A DNA stretch of 64,000 nt, from the NCBI RefSeq assembly GCF_002443255.2, contig NW_019211455.1, forward strand, positions 29,338,239 to 29,402,238, given 5' to 3'. Shown piece by piece: positions 1-13,515 of this stretch. How positions within the stretch are numbered: the first letter of the stretch is position 1; the number at the start of each line of letters is the position of its first letter. Source of the stretch: Varroa destructor (lineage: Eukaryota > Arthropoda > Arachnida > Mesostigmata > Varroidae). The position numbers were made by a program, and so were the translations under genes. The notes under the pieces are model-generated. The model was not told the origin of the DNA and did not search any database. It saw only the letters and a list, made by a program, of their open reading frames with translations.

Positions 1-1688
1 CAAAGAACGCAATGCGAAGAGGGCATGAAAAGGGAATTACTCTGGTATAGGGCTATACGCAGCGCCAATTATCAATTAGGACAGTAATGTAAAAAGCAGA
101 CGTCGACGCCAGGTTTCTTTGTCTTGGAAAACACGAGGCGACAACGATTTGAATAAAAACAAACATAAAATTTGCAGGATTGTATGCACACGACAACAGC
201 TGGTATCTTTTCGTACATAAAACACATGCAATACACACAGCTACAGATACACGTACACTCATGCACATCTAGACGCACAGACCGACCACACACTACGGCT
301 ATTTACACACAGAGTAGGTCTGCCCGTGGAAATCGGGTTGTGTATATATTCTGTCTATTTCGTTGTATCAATGTTGATTCATCATTTGTTGGAACCATGC
401 TTCAGATATTAACTTGTTCGGCTGCATAACGGGCGAGCCGATTTTATGGTGAGCAAAATGAGCAACGATCTTTAGTTTACTCTCCTGTACCTTTTACGTC
501 TGTAAAAAAAACGACGCAAAAATATGGCGGATTATGTTACTACTACATATACACACATGCGTTCACCCAGATCACGAAAAGCATATGATTTTTTGCTTAC
601 GATCCCCCCCGCCTCCCCAAGAACGCTTCGTGGAAAAGCGCGGCATTCTAACAAATTACATTGGTCTATTCTACTCTCGGTTCGATGTTAGCGTCACGCG
701 TCTCGGGGGTCCAGTCGTGCAAAGATTACTCTGGCTACTCGATGTATAATAGATTATGCTCGGTAAAATATTTTTTGGTCTTCCTGGACCTAGGTCATTT
801 TATCTGGATCTTCCTTAAGATAAAACGGGATGTTAAATATTACAATTGATAGTGACGATAGCATTCACGTTGGGGTCCTGAGGAATAACAAGTAAGTAAG
901 AGATGTAATAAATTAACTGTAATGTATTGTGTGTAGTCATGGATTTAGATCGAATCGATATAGGAGCGAGTGCACGAAAGGAGCCGATAAACGCAATAAA
1001 ATTAAACACTTGAGGTACATTGATTACATTAACTTCATTTGATGACCAATAGGGTTATAGCCAAAAAAGCATCGGATCCGAATTCGACTAATCTAAGGCT
1101 GTAATGTAGTTCAAAGCTTTAATCGGTACGGTCCCATCTAATACAGGGTTACAAAGGGAGATTACTTTCTGCTGGAATATTCAGGGCAAATCGCCCAGAA
1201 ATAAATTGTTTTTTTTTCATATATGTTAATAGAGCGGGCAAAAAAAAGTCAATATAGCAAAACTTCGCAACATATGAGGATGTATTACACACAATCACGC
1301 GCTATAGAAGCACAGAGGAAAAGAAAGAAGGAGCGAGATGTTGAATGAAAAACGTGTTGAACTTCAACGTTTATATACATACTGTACATAGTAATGACGA
1401 TATGATAATATTAATGACGATGACTGATGGCAATGATAACGATAATGATCTAACAATTAAGGGAAGAGATGATGACATAAAGATAGCGAGGGAAAGACAC
1501 CTGGCAAGAGAAAAGACTAGAACTTATATGGGGTATGGACAAGATAGCGAAGGTAAGCTGACAAAAACAAGAAAGCCAAGACGACGTTGAGTAAACAAAA
1601 TCGCTACGACTGAAAGAGCGTATGGCAAATGTGTGGAATAAAGAGAATGATGAGTGTACGAAAGGAAACGCCAGAAATAAACGAACGG

Positions 1689-1689
<1 letters not shown>

Positions 1690-1716
<27 letters not shown>
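1690..1716 (+). repeat. (TTA)n microsatellite
   Basis: Nine uninterrupted trinucleotide units; no coding context. Confidence 0.95.
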
Positions 1717-1720
<4 letters not shown>

Positions 1721-2425
1721 GAAACAAAGAAACCACGTAAATGAAGAGTAATACAACAAATCGAAACTAAGAAAATACAAGCCGTACATTGAAAAGTTAA
1801 GCTAAAAAAACATACTCTAAACATGTCTACTTCTACTTAACGAGGTGCTACTTGAACGAAAAAAAAAAGTAGACAAATTTTGGCAAAAACGAAAAGCGGG
1901 AACGTGCAAAAATGGCGCCCTTCTTAATGTTTACGATATATCGAAAATTTGGCTTGGCAATTATGATTACGGTAACGGCATGAAAAGGGCTCGACTGTAC
2001 TTACCGAAAATATTGATACACTCACACACAAAACAACAGCAACAACAAAAGTCTCCTGAAATATACTTTTATAAAACTTCTAATTTATTGTGTTTCCCAA
2101 AATAAACGCAGGCATGTATATAATAAGGCGTCTTTTTTCACTACAGCGAGATCTGAATAGATGCCTAGGTAAATCAATATGATTTGCTAGCTAAGAACAA
2201 GGTGCCACTAAGTAAGACAATAAAATATGCCAAAAAATTCCTGAAGACCATGGTACTAAATACTTGCTTAATCAAAATAATTAAAAAAGGAATAATTGCT
2301 TTCGCTCTTTTTACCAGTGTTTTTGCTTTTGAATAATGTACAGTCACCGCTCCAAAAGAGGGAGACATTTAATAGAGCTGCAGGAGATACTTGTGAAGCA
2401 AACCGTGTTCGCGAACTAGTACACC

Positions 2426-2447
2426 GCACGTGCACGTAGGCACGTGC
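2426..2447. promoter_or_regulatory. Two CACGTG E-boxes 14 bases apart
   Basis: GCACGTGC occurs at 2426-2433 and again at 2440-2447, each a palindromic E-box of the type bound by bHLH factors. The flanks are also alike (both followed by A). No promoter or exon is evident nearby, so function is unknown. Confidence 0.3.
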
Positions 2448-4700
2448 AGTACCGTGTATATGCATTTGCAGCCTGAAGGATGGAATCTGGGATTCCAGAG
2501 ATCGTTAAGGTCCTGGAACGGAAGTGACAAGGGATGCCTCCTATGAACAACGAACGTTACCAATATGTCGATAATGCCAAGGGAATAAAAAGGTTATGTG
2601 GTTACCTAAATGAGCGCGCATCATGCAGCCTTTGTAAAAATGTCCAGACAAATTAATCAAAGTGATCTAGGTCGATTGACGGCCAGTCAGAGAAAAAAAT
2701 TGTTCACAGTCTATAGAGGGCGTGCCCGCTTTAGAAAATTGGATAGATCTAAGGTTATTTACGACGATATAGTGAGTCACTTGGTTGACATGCCTCTTTC
2801 ATTGTTGTCTTGCGTCCTAGTGAGGGTCAGCGTCATAACGGGTCAGTAAATGAATTTACATCAAAACGACTAACTTTTTCTACAGCAGACACAGTCATCT
2901 CCCATGCTATTGGCTTCGGCAGCTACGGCGTTTTTTCTTAGAAAAAAAATATCTACTATATATGAGTGAAGTTTTGGTAAGTAAGTGCAGTATTTCGTAT
3001 TGGTGTTAGGTCTTCGATAGGTTATATATTGCTGACGAAGTTTTCAAAAGTAGATGAGCGCCTTTTTTATCATCATATTTTTCTAGTATCCAGAATTTAA
3101 CAATAATCGAATAAAAATAATTATAATAGTGCAAACCACAAAATAGCTACTTTTATCACTGATTCCGAACTTAATTTTTCAGCCTTTCAAAAAGAACTAT
3201 CGTAGCATAATTGCAAGAATTGGCACCATCATCATCTCTTATTAGTTACTAGTTAAAAATTGATCCATAGTATGACCCGAACTCCAATGCTTTGACTTAT
3301 ATATCATCATAATAAAATTACCCGTTAAGTCACATGTCGCAACCTATCTTTATAGTTACCTATGTCTTGTATTAGTATAGTTTCGTTTGTATTTTCTTAG
3401 GACAAACAGGATCATTTAAACCGATTTCGCTAAGAAAATTTTTTTGTTCAGCGACGACGCCAATGTGGCACCGCTGAAGTTCGCCGAACCTCGTGGCCAC
3501 GATTACCGCCTGTTGTAATCTACCGCTACTACCAAATCCAGGACTGAAAACGTTTGAAACATCAGAGGACACCGTTATACTGGCGTGTGTTGGAAGGTGG
3601 GAGAAACGACAAGGTGTGCCAAAGGCGGCTAGGAGCTACCAACGCTGGGATGCACTTTGGGTGCGATCAAGGGAAAAAGACGTTGAGGCGATCAGAGCCT
3701 AGCATCGAGGTAATCGGGCAACAGGCAGCGCTGCCGTCTTCTGATCTTTTACAGTGTTGCTTGTAGCGACTAGCAATTGTAGAGAGGGATTCTTCCGCAC
3801 GGGCAGGGAATAGAAAAGCTACACAGACACGAGCGCGCTTACTCATGCACACATGCGCCGATACGTCGACATACAGACACAGTTCGAGGGGGAGACGGCG
3901 AATCCCGTTCAGTCAAATCTTTATCCTGAATAGATTTCGAATAGAAGACTTTTTTTCTTAGCGGTGAGCATACCTACTCCGCACTGCAGTATCAGCAGCA
4001 GCCGGCTGTACAAGCAGTAACCACGGCACAATGCTAGGAATCGCTGGCAAAGAAGAGCACAGAATTGGTAGACACCAGTCAGGCGTCATACTGAACTACG
4101 GTACGGAAACTTGCCATGAATTGTTGACGATCCGAATAAGGAAACAAGTTAGCAGATTTAGTCGTGTCGTTCAGTACTCGTGTCGACTATCCGGCTAAAT
4201 CGTGGTACAAAAAAAGGAACATTAGACATTGTTAGAGTTTACGCGATGTTTGCCATTGTTAAGAACGAAAATATTCGCCTCTCTCTCACTTATTTGCCCC
4301 CAGTCATCGCTACGCCATCCACGACCCCATAATGTATAATCTTTTAAACCATTTGGTTCTGCGGCATTTTTCAGCAATGTCACTACAGATGTCAGCGTCT
4401 TTATATGGCGATCACACATGGCTTTTTTGGCGCTACCGTATAGATAACTACCACGCTGCAACGCCTCTAAGCATTGATTAATCTAGTAGATTCGGTAGAG
4501 AAGGATAGACGAAGACAGTACGTAATAATGAACGACGAGCATAAAAGATGCGGCCGACTATGTGCCGCTACAAATATGATTTGACGGATGCCTCTGCTAC
4601 TCGTTCGTAACAGTCGGCCTCTGCGACGTACAATCGTCATAGCATGACACAATGCTATAACAGTCATTGCTGTTTTGTATGTATGTAAGCTTAGTGTTGT

Positions 4701-5418
4701 TCACACCAAGGATAAAGGGGCAAATGAAGCCGACGGAGCGGACATAGCGTACATGCGACTGTCACATTGTGGTGAGCCTAAATAGAAGGCGAGCGTCGGA
4801 GCAAGGATGTCATTCGGAAGCACAACGCAGAGCCTTTGGCAACAGCGCCAACAGTAGTGATGATGATGGTACCGCTGAATAGGAAAGCCCCCGCTCGGGC
4901 CACGCCGGTAGTGGTTATGAAGAGCCTGCTGCAAGCGACTGGCGCCGCGTGTTACGAAGAAAGCTATGAAGGGGTTATGGGTAAGAGCAGAGGTTAGTGC
5001 TTGCTTCCTATGTGGGGAATGCTGCTCCATCGGCGGCGAACTGCTTTCCGCCGCCAGTTCGCCTGGCGAGATGTCTACTGTCAGGCCACGGAGTCGCAGG
5101 CACAGGCCGATGCAGCATTAGTAGCAGTCTGTGGTGATCTTATTGCAAACGGGTACACATCCACTATTCACATACATACTCTCCGTCTCCCCTGAGTGGC
5201 CGGCAGACCGGCGTAATATGGTGTGGAGCAGACCGACTTCCAAGTGGCTATTGCAGACGCAACTGGCTGGCAGGAGACCTTTATACACCTTCAGCTAAGC
5301 CATTCTTTCTCTGCAACTGCAACGTCCTACCGCGGTCAACGATGACAACGCACGCACACCAGTTTGTTCGTCTACCCGAGTACATTCTACAGCCACTGCT
5401 TCATCTTTCTCCCTCCCC

Positions 5419-5485
<67 letters not shown>

Positions 5486-7340
5486 AGAAACGCATTACCA
5501 CGCAGTTTCAGTTTTGTTGGCTTATTAAGGCACTTACAGGTAGACTGGCTGGTGTGTTGGTGGCTGGGCTGAATAAGACGGAACAACGGTCCCACCGTAT
5601 GAAAATAGCTACCTCGGCCGAGAATAACGACTGTCTATTTATTCCATAGTCGTATGTATAATACTTTTACGGCGCCGCCACAGGTACAAAGGTGCCGCTG
5701 CTCACTTAACAGCGCTACAGAACAAAGACCAATAACGTTGAAAGGGTATACAACAGCTTACAAAATAGCTAAAAGGCCGCGTAACTTGACGGTTTCCATC
5801 CACCCAACACACGTCGTTTTGGGCATTCGCACGCTCTATTTGTATGTTCTTCAGGAATCCGCACCCCCTTGTACCACATTGCTGTGTACCGGGTGTTTTA
5901 CCCGCGCAGCCGGCAATAAGGTGCAACGATACATATAGCTAGTTGTAGATAGGGTAGGCTCAATTTCGACAAGCAAGATCGCTCGCAAGCATCCATAGCC
6001 ATATATTGTATAGTACAGCAATACTACTCATACTGCACTTTGCCAACGACAACGACGAATGCGACGACCCGTCCCGCGAGGCTATTTGTTGGAACTTTAC
6101 AACGTAAGTCGAACGCGGATGCGTGCTCTGAAGATCAACTCGATTTCGAGCAAACCGAGCGTCCCTTACGGATAACAGCAGGAATAACAGTAGGATCAAA
6201 CGGAACATCAGTAGCAGTTGTAGTGGCAGTCCATGCACGGTTATTATGGAACTGTTCGGGTGCCCTGCGGGGGAGGAAACGACTCTGTCATGTCGGTTTG
6301 CTGGTTCGGTGGTTGTGTTACGTGTGTATCAATAATGCAAGTCATGTTTTTGCGTTTAATTACTCGTCAATAATTCGCTATCGAGACATCGGGCAGCGCA
6401 GCCAGCACCCTTCAGCCCTTTCTTAGGGAGCGGCTCCCATTTTCGCTTCTTGGTGTCGTCGTCCCTCTAGTAAATGTCGTCGTCATCTATGATGCCATGT
6501 CCTTTCCGCTTTTGCAGCCACCGTTGCTTACAGACCTCTCTGCTCGATGTCGCCTGCGTGCCGTCTCTGTGTTCCCCGCTGTTGGAAACAAAGGGAGCTC
6601 TGCCCTCGAACAAGCGTTCGCTCACCAGACTGAACAGACTAGCGGACGTTGCTCGACTACGTCTTTCTCTCATCTCAGTCCCAGCAGAGTTTCTGCCTTC
6701 GGGCTGCTGCAGAAGGCTCCTAAAGAGCAACTGCTGTTTATTCGGCTGCGACGGGAGAGTAGCAAGATAACTAGCAAGCTATCTAGCTAGCTACAATGCA
6801 ATGAATTCCTGATCCTGCTTCCTAAACCAACACGAACGTTGCCATGTTCTTCTACCCCGTCCGTTCCTCAGACAGAAGAGCATAACCGTGGTTATGTCAG
6901 TGGTGATGTCGTTTTTAATAGGCTTCTTGCAGTAAGAACGGCGCAATGGCGATTACAATATCGAGTACTGTTGTCGGCGAGACTGATGGCAACACTAAGG
7001 TCGGCTTGTCCTCTTCCCGTGTGAGCGCATGGAAAGAGAACGGCCTCAAACCCTTGATCCCAGTCCCGTTCAAACGATGGATCCTACAAACCGTATCCTA
7101 TATCACTCAACCGTGGAAACTCTTCGGCGGCGGCGGCGACGGCGACTGGGGGTTCCGTCGCAACGCTGAACTGAAATCGTTGCAACACCAAACACAACAA
7201 AGCGTCACTAGGCGTTGTTTCGTAGGTCGTCTCATTTCTGTGTTTATGCCTCGAACGAAGAGAAGGAGGAGGAAGAAGAGGGAGAAGAAGGCGAACTGGA
7301 TTGCTCTTAAGATGAGTGCTATCTTCACGATCTAAGATCG
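4701..7340. other. GC-richer block with many overlapping ORFs, no supported gene
   Basis: CGA, CAG and CGG runs keep several frames open at once on both strands. The longest, 6946-7335 (+), includes a Gly/Asp run and a Lys/Arg run translated from simple sequence. No strong splice pairs. Confidence 0.45.
5419..5480 (+). repeat. (TA)n microsatellite
   Basis: 62 bases of alternating TA with one G interruption. Confidence 0.95.
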
Positions 7341-8131
7341 AAAACTCTCGAATACTTAATATTATGAAGTGAGCTCCCTCTTCAATTAATGAAGTTCCAT
7401 CCTAAAAATGTACGGAACGTGCACAAGTAGGTCACATTTATCGTTTTACCTTTCTTGGTCTCGAGTCACCAGCTGTTGGGAGATCCCATTTATTAGAATG
7501 TTTCTTTATATTATAGGTGGTGAGTTTAGAAATAGCAGAACCTTAGCATATCATCGCCAGATTTCTCTTGTCGACATGATACGTAAAAAAGCTAGTTTAT
7601 TGCTATGATTATTTAGAAGCCAGGTCTTCTATTACTAAGCCCCCGTCCTCTTCTGCCGGTCCTTCGCACTAGCTATTAAGTTCCCATTTGTTATCGTTTG
7701 GCGCAAGACAGTCTACTTGATCTATAATAGTCTAAACTATATGGACGGCAACAAACGATTTAATCGGCATATAATAAATAGATAAGATGCTGATCCATGA
7801 TGAATACGCCTACAAGTGTCAAATCTAAGATTAACCCTTAATGGACTACTCGTAACAAAAGAGAATTCTAACTTGGAGACCACAGGGCGGCTACATATGA
7901 GTACGTTCGCGTACTTGCAATTCATTTGTCAAAAACGGCATGAATGGATACAAGGGGGCCTTCGAAGTAATGCAAAAACTGACAAAAAAGATCGGGGACG
8001 CTGACGTCTCTGAATGCTCGACTAATGAATCATTTGTGTCGTTGATCGCAAAGGTTTTCTTTATCGTTATTTGTCGACCAGCCCTTTTTCGCACGTTCTA
8101 GATATAAAAATTACTCATTTGCCACTTCTGC

Positions 8132-8189
<58 letters not shown>

Positions 8190-9330
8190 CGAGTTACGGA
8201 TTATTGAGGTTTAATTTGGATGAAATTCGTTGCACGGTTTTTGTTTTCCGCATTTCAGGTATTACTACTAGAATAAATTTTATGGTACCGGTCGTAACAC
8301 TGGCCAACTCCGGAATATTTTCAATGCTATCCAGTAGCATTAAGCAGATACATATGCATCATCAAATTGATGGAAGTGGACGGCATATATATCCTATCGC
8401 TTCTACCATGATTCCCGCCGTTAACTTATGGAAGCCGCCTTAGACAGGGATTCTATAAGGCCACTTATGTAGTAAAAAGATTGTCGGCAATTTGTGAATT
8501 TGTCAGTGAAAGCTCTATAAACCATATGGTTATCGCCGTTAAAAACAAAAATATGTAGCTGTCTTAACGTGTCTGTGACGAAACTAAGATCATTATGGCC
8601 AACGGAAACGGATTGCAGAACATTGCAGTTTGTGTATGTCCAAGCAAAATAAGGAGCCTATCGTCACCTAGCTTTCAGTGGTATTTCAATCTGCAGATCC
8701 CAAATCCGAATTTACACTTACTCTCCTCATTGCCGTGAGCGCAATCTTCAATAAATCTAAAGATAAAAAGGACTCCAGTCGCGTTCCTCTTTTTTTCAGG
8801 ATAGACATTGGCTACAAGGTTGTAATCAGAAATTTCGCTTTTGAGAGGACACTGAAGTCGGTTGTGTGTCTCGCGTCATGGTGTAACCGAGTTACCACTC
8901 GTAGTTACGCGAATTACTTTTATTTGTATGTGTTAACTTCGCGCCCGCATCAGAAAGGACAATCTAAGAAGCAAAAAAAATATTTCAGCTCTTGATTGGG
9001 GATATTGGGTTGATGGGGTGGGATACATAGCTATGCGTGATTTAGATCTCGGCATTTGTATTGCCGGCATTAAGCTTATATATGTTGCGTTTTCATACCA
9101 TGAAATTGTATTATTAGAATTATTACTGCAGAGGTTAACAAGACGACCGGACTTCTTGAAAATCTATATTCATTTTTGTTAGAAACGTAAAGAATATACG
9201 TAATTTATAGAATATGTTGTGTTGTTTATCTGGCATGTCGCTGCGGCCCTTAATAAGACTAACTAATTGACAGAAAGCGATTCTTAGATATACTGCCTGT
9301 ATTGAAAACTTTCCAAAGAACCACGTGCTT
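7341..9330. other. AT-rich stretch with a TA microsatellite, no supported gene
   Basis: An acceptor-like TTTTCCGCATTTCAG at 8244-8258 precedes an open stretch to 8443, and another TTTTTTTCAG at about 8791-8800 precedes one to 8995; neither product is recognisable. Confidence 0.4.
8132..8184 (+). repeat. (TA)n microsatellite
   Basis: About 53 bases of alternating AT with one G interruption, like the tract at 5.4 kb. Confidence 0.95.
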
Positions 9331-9350
9331 TACTTCTTGCTAATTTTCTC

Positions 9351-9590
9351 CAGCTGTCTCTATTTTGACTTACGTAAAAACTCCACGAAGTCCTCATGCG
9401 CTGCGTAGACTAACTCATCGCTGACTTGAGATCGAACATGAGGTGCATTAGGAGGTTAAAGTGCATATAACCTATGGGACCTATTTAAGAGTCGGTATTC
9501 TGCGAAATACCGACCATTTTTCACCTCAAATCGAATCACGATCGATAAGTCCATAACTGACGTCAATTGACAGAGATCCTCAATCCAACA
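9351..9590 (-). pseudogene. Coding-like minus-strand segment with one internal stop, unidentified
   Basis: Read from about 9590 downward, the frame gives CWIEDLCQLTSVMDLSIVIR, FEVKNGRYFAEYRLLNRSHR, then a TAA, and then SQVSDELVYAAHEDFVEFLR up to a stop. A consensus GTAAGT donor falls at 9371-9376. The residue mix on both sides of the stop is protein-like in the same frame, so this looks like a decayed coding sequence, more likely a transposon than a host gene. More broken coding-like pieces follow upstream on this strand to about 10120. I could not name the family. Confidence 0.25.
9491..9514. repeat. 9-base perfect inverted repeat with 6-base loop
   Basis: GTCGGTATT and AATACCGAC form a hairpin. 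It falls inside the coding-like minus-strand segment at 9351-9590, so it may simply reflect that coding sequence. Confidence 0.4.
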
Positions 9591-9596
9591 CTAAAT

Positions 9597-9622
9597 GTTT
9601 TTCAATGTTTCAATGTTTTTCA
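9597..9622 (+). repeat. Small tandem repeat of TTTCAATG units
   Basis: Three degenerate copies of a TTTTTCAATG/TTTCAATG unit lie next to the coding-like minus-strand segment. Confidence 0.6.
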
Positions 9623-10120
9623 AGCCGGAGGTAAGCATCCTTGTTTTGACGAAACAGTAATCAATCACGTTAAAGGCTGTCATGCCATTTTGTGGAAAAA
9701 ATAGGAGTCGGAAGTCCTTTCAGTGTTCCGCCTGTCGTTCTGACTGGCCCACAACATCGACAAAAGATCCTTCCTGTCTATTTGAAGAGGCTTAAATTCA
9801 ACCTTAAATAGCGCAGAAAACCCTCTAGAGGATATTTAGTTCGGTGAAGTGCCTGCGGGCGCTGGTAGTGGCAGAGGAGAACCATGACCTCTCGGGTTAT
9901 CCTTCTGCTCATAATCATTCGTGGAAGCCGTTAGATCCTTTCCCGTTTAGAATCTATCTTTTCCACAAAACTTTGCGCTTGGAGACCTGGCTGACTCTCT
10001 TAGGGTAACATGTTTTAGGTTTTCTAGTTTGCCAAGAGCCGTTTTGCCTCATGTGCCGCACAGTCGATGTACACACTTCCTCGGAACTATCGAGCATACA
10101 CTGAGGCGATGGAGCTAGGC

Positions 10121-11768
10121 GAGGACGTAGTCCCGAGATAGATAGTCGTCCGTAGGGAAACTCATAGTTGTGGTCCCAACAGTCCTAGGGTGGGTTGCTC
10201 ATCTATTCCTTCGGATTTTACCCTAATGAGCTTTTGTGTAATATTTTCGCGTGTAGCCTCAATTCGAGTTGTCTTTAAGAGAAACACTCTGTTGACCTAC
10301 TGGCTGCACTACTTACAGTTAATAATGTGAGTAAAGGTAGTGGCTTTTCTATAGAATTCATATACTCACTACACTCTAGACCAAAATTACCTGTTTTAGA
10401 ATATATGTAGATGGCAGTGCTAGAGAGTAAAATGTACGAGTAAACAATGTAAGTGGTGTTCTTCTACCACACGACTTAATCTGAATCAATACCACGTTGA
10501 TGCTGGAATTTCTTGTCTCGGAGAAAAAGTCAAATATCAAATAGCTATGAAGGAGGGCATATTGTATTATTTAGACCATAAGATTGTCCGGAATGCCAAC
10601 GCCAACAGTCACTGGTACACCTACATTTAACGTTTTTTATAAATGTTTATCAATATTTTCTTCTAAATGTGCAATGCACGCCTACAGGCAGGTTTATCGT
10701 TGATAGCAATGGCGTCCAACAAACCGAATTACCGAACATCAAAGCGAAGAGTTATTATAACAAGTAGAAGACGAATATTTCTTACAATCAAAAAAAAAAA
10801 GTACTATGTTAAAGATAATGTAACACTATGTTAAAATGTTATGTGAAAGGTACCATGTTGTGTTTCAAGTAAGCAGTAGGAAGACTAATATGCTATGTGT
10901 CCTTAGGCAAATTAAGAAGCAAAAGCCCTTCTTGTTAGGTTTTTATTGGTCCTCAACATTGCAATAATGATACGGCTTCTAATTATCTACAGTAAGTAAA
11001 ATATGCATATGTATGTATGTGTCGCAATAAAAAACTCCTTAAATAATATTGGCGTTGACTGACGGCCACGTGAATTCGGCACAGATAAATATCAAAGCAC
11101 TGAATATAGTCCTATATCATCATTGACGAGAGACATTGAGAAGGTGGCAATTTACCCACCAGCTGGACCGAAACTTTACTTCGATTCATATGGAACCTAC
11201 TGCTAGTGAAATTCGAAATTATGAAAGCACTGAATGAGTAGTAAGACTATTATTATACACTTGCCTAACGCAAATATCGTCTTTATGCAAATATTCTACT
11301 ATAAATCTATGAAATGGACAAGCATGACGATTCGGAGGGTGGAAATTTAAGAGACATTAGTGCTTTCACATTTGACTATATTAAAAAGTACATTTGATGA
11401 AGCTGTTTCTCGATCGTCGAAATATACAAAACTTACGTTACCTTTCCCAGTTTTGCTTTATAGCTGCCATTGAAGATATAGGGCTGAAGTGCCGTTGTAC
11501 TGGTACTTGTAGTTGTAGGAACTGTATCGCTTTTTTAGCCTATCTGGCCTGCCAAGCCGAAATGTACTCTATGAATTTTGAGTCTAGCTCGTTACGAAAT
11601 ATCTTGCTGCACTCGAAACTGCCCTTGTCGTATGACTCTACGACGATGCCGACACGCTGTCTGGCTGATGAAGGCTTCCCCGCGCCGTGTAGCTGAGTTT
11701 CATTTCGTTCCTGCTGTTAGAAACGAACAACTAGCCGACGAGGTGGTAGCGACTTTCCCGTTTTGGCC
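10121..11768. other. AT-rich stretch, nothing recognised
   Basis: No ORF with protein-like content except part of 11394-11696 (+), which is Cys-rich over a short piece and has no splice support. Confidence 0.4.
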
Positions 11769-12053
11769 TTAACGTTGGCCTTCTGGCCGCGATTCCACTA
11801 GGCTGGCCCGGGCTAGCTTAGGCGCGTGCTGCTGCGGGGCCTTCAAATGATGACTGCCACCATCTGTACGGCTGTACAGTTCAACCACCCGACTTTGGTT
11901 ACGGCCGTATAGCTCAGCTGTTCTAAACAGCTGCTCTACTTCATCAGGGACTTCGTTTGTTTCCGCAGGAGCTCGTATTGTCGTGCGCCTACGAAGTTTG
12001 CCTTTCATCTTTAACCTCTCGAGTCTTGTGATATTGTATCCGATCCTACCCAT
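11769..12053 (-). CDS. Candidate coding segment or terminal exon, unidentified
   Basis: The segment starts at an ATG (12051-12053) and gives about 94 residues: MGRIGYNITRLERLKMKGKL, a basic stretch with RRRTTIRAP, then DEVEQLFRTAELYGRN and a charged, Gln/His-rich tail to a TAA. The composition (Glu/Arg/Lys-rich, no low-complexity run) looks more protein-like than its neighbours. No signal peptide or membrane segment is present. An acceptor at ATCACAAG just after the ATG is possible, so this may be a terminal exon. I recognise no family. Confidence 0.25.
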   Translation of the reverse strand: MGRIGYNITRLERLKMKGKLRRRTTIRAPAETNEVPDEVEQLFRTAELYGRNQSRVVELYSRTDGGSHHLKAPQQHAPKLARASLVESRPEGQR

Positions 12054-13515
12054 TATAAAGCATGAGTGGGTATGCCTGTAATGCGTGCATACGTATCTCG
12101 TTTCTGAAACCAACGGCTGTATGAACATCTATAAAATTCTGGTAGCCAGCAAACAGCTAGCGAAAATAGAGAGACCGATTATAATGTATGGAGTTGAGTT
12201 AGACCACATGTGTAACAATGATGCTGATTATTTTGCTATTGATGTTTAAATCAATAGGAAATTTCAGAAAGCCTAGTATTTACTGAATCGTTATGAAGTA
12301 TATGTGAGCTAAATACAATAGCCAAGGCCTAGCACTCGTTAGAGAAATAGTCTAACCTCATAATATGGTCCTATTGACACGCACCCCACAGGCGTTAGTT
12401 TCCTTACATGGAACTGTAGAAGGCATCGCTGTGCGGCGCCAATATCATACTACTTTCATACCACCGACGGCCGGGAAATAACATGAATATATCCAGCCTG
12501 CTTCGTTCCAGTATGTGCGCTAAACGGAACAATACTAAGTGCGCCATGAAGGTTTCCTCTGGGAACGCGTTCTTCGACGAGCGCTCAGCTATTCGTATTA
12601 TGTCGAAGGGCGGCTTGAAATGGGCAGCTGGGGAGAAAGAGTTACAAACTGCTGCGTGCGCAGGCCCTAACACGTATGTGAGAAGGACGACGTGAAAGAA
12701 GCGTTTCAGAGTATGGTGGTTCCTTTGAGTGACCTAAAAATGGCATGCGATCGCTGCAAAAGCTAGACTTCAAGGTGAATGATCTTAACCATGAACCTCA
12801 GGTGAAAATAAAAATAGAATCAGAAGGAGCTGCTGACTTAGAAGGAGCAATCCAATAATTCGTCGTAAATTAAATTAACGTAAGTGGGGATACTTAACGC
12901 GACGAAGATCAAGGAGAATCGGAAACTAAAGGTTCGTTAGGGTCCAGCACTGGCGGCGGTAGAGCCTCATCAAACGCATTCGCACTCGTGGCTTTTTGCT
13001 TCCATTTACATTCGTGGCACTTATCGACAGGGATGCTTTAGTAATTGGTTGTTCAAACGGGGCATTTATCGGAACTAGAATAAATGCTGTACTGTTAAAT
13101 ACCCACTGAATATAAGTCTGAGACGACCTTCAGGACGTACTAGTACCATCCTCTTAGCGGAAAGAAAAACATGCACTGCCCTACGAAATATTATCCGCCA
13201 AAATAGCCTAGATTAACTGCACTGGGATACTAACATCAGACGGATCTGTTCGCAAGATTAGGGCAAAGCTAGACATCTATAACGAATAGCTGACATTTTC
13301 TGTTCTCTGACGACTGTCTAAATTACAATAAAATGAAAATAGCGAAATCTAATAGACCAGAGTAGTAATATATATACATATGATTCTGTTCCCATTTAAT
13401 GAATTGTACTTTCGGTACGGCTTAGGCCCTCCACTATGTCCTATTCAAAAGGATTTTGGCTAGACTGCAAATTCTATCTGTATCAATAAAGCAAGCGTAT
13501 CACTTCTGTGCGCAG
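12054..13515. other. Stretch with weak coding-like pieces, no supported gene
   Basis: 12404-12695 is open on both strands. At about 12744-12857 (+) a 36-codon frame reads MRSLQKLDFKVNDLNHEPQV and on to a stop, with GT donors after CTTCAAG and CCTCAG. I could not place either in a gene. Confidence 0.35.

Larger units (their letters stand above)
1..4700. other. AT-rich stretch without a recognisable gene
   Basis: Only short ORFs without splice support. 2610-2849 (+) has a basic, protein-like middle (SQRKKLFTVYRGRARFRKLD) and 4222-4461 (-) has a Trp/Gly-rich part, but neither has convincing borders. Confidence 0.5.

Noticed and set aside
5342..5595. ORFs with Tyr/Ile runs on both strands
   Set aside because: Translation of the TA microsatellite.
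6946..7335. 129-codon ORF with Gly and Lys/Arg runs
   Set aside because: The runs come from CGG and AGA/AGG simple sequence; no other support.
9558..9565. Full CRE palindrome TGACGTCA
   Set aside because: About one is expected by chance in a window of this size and no promoter is near.
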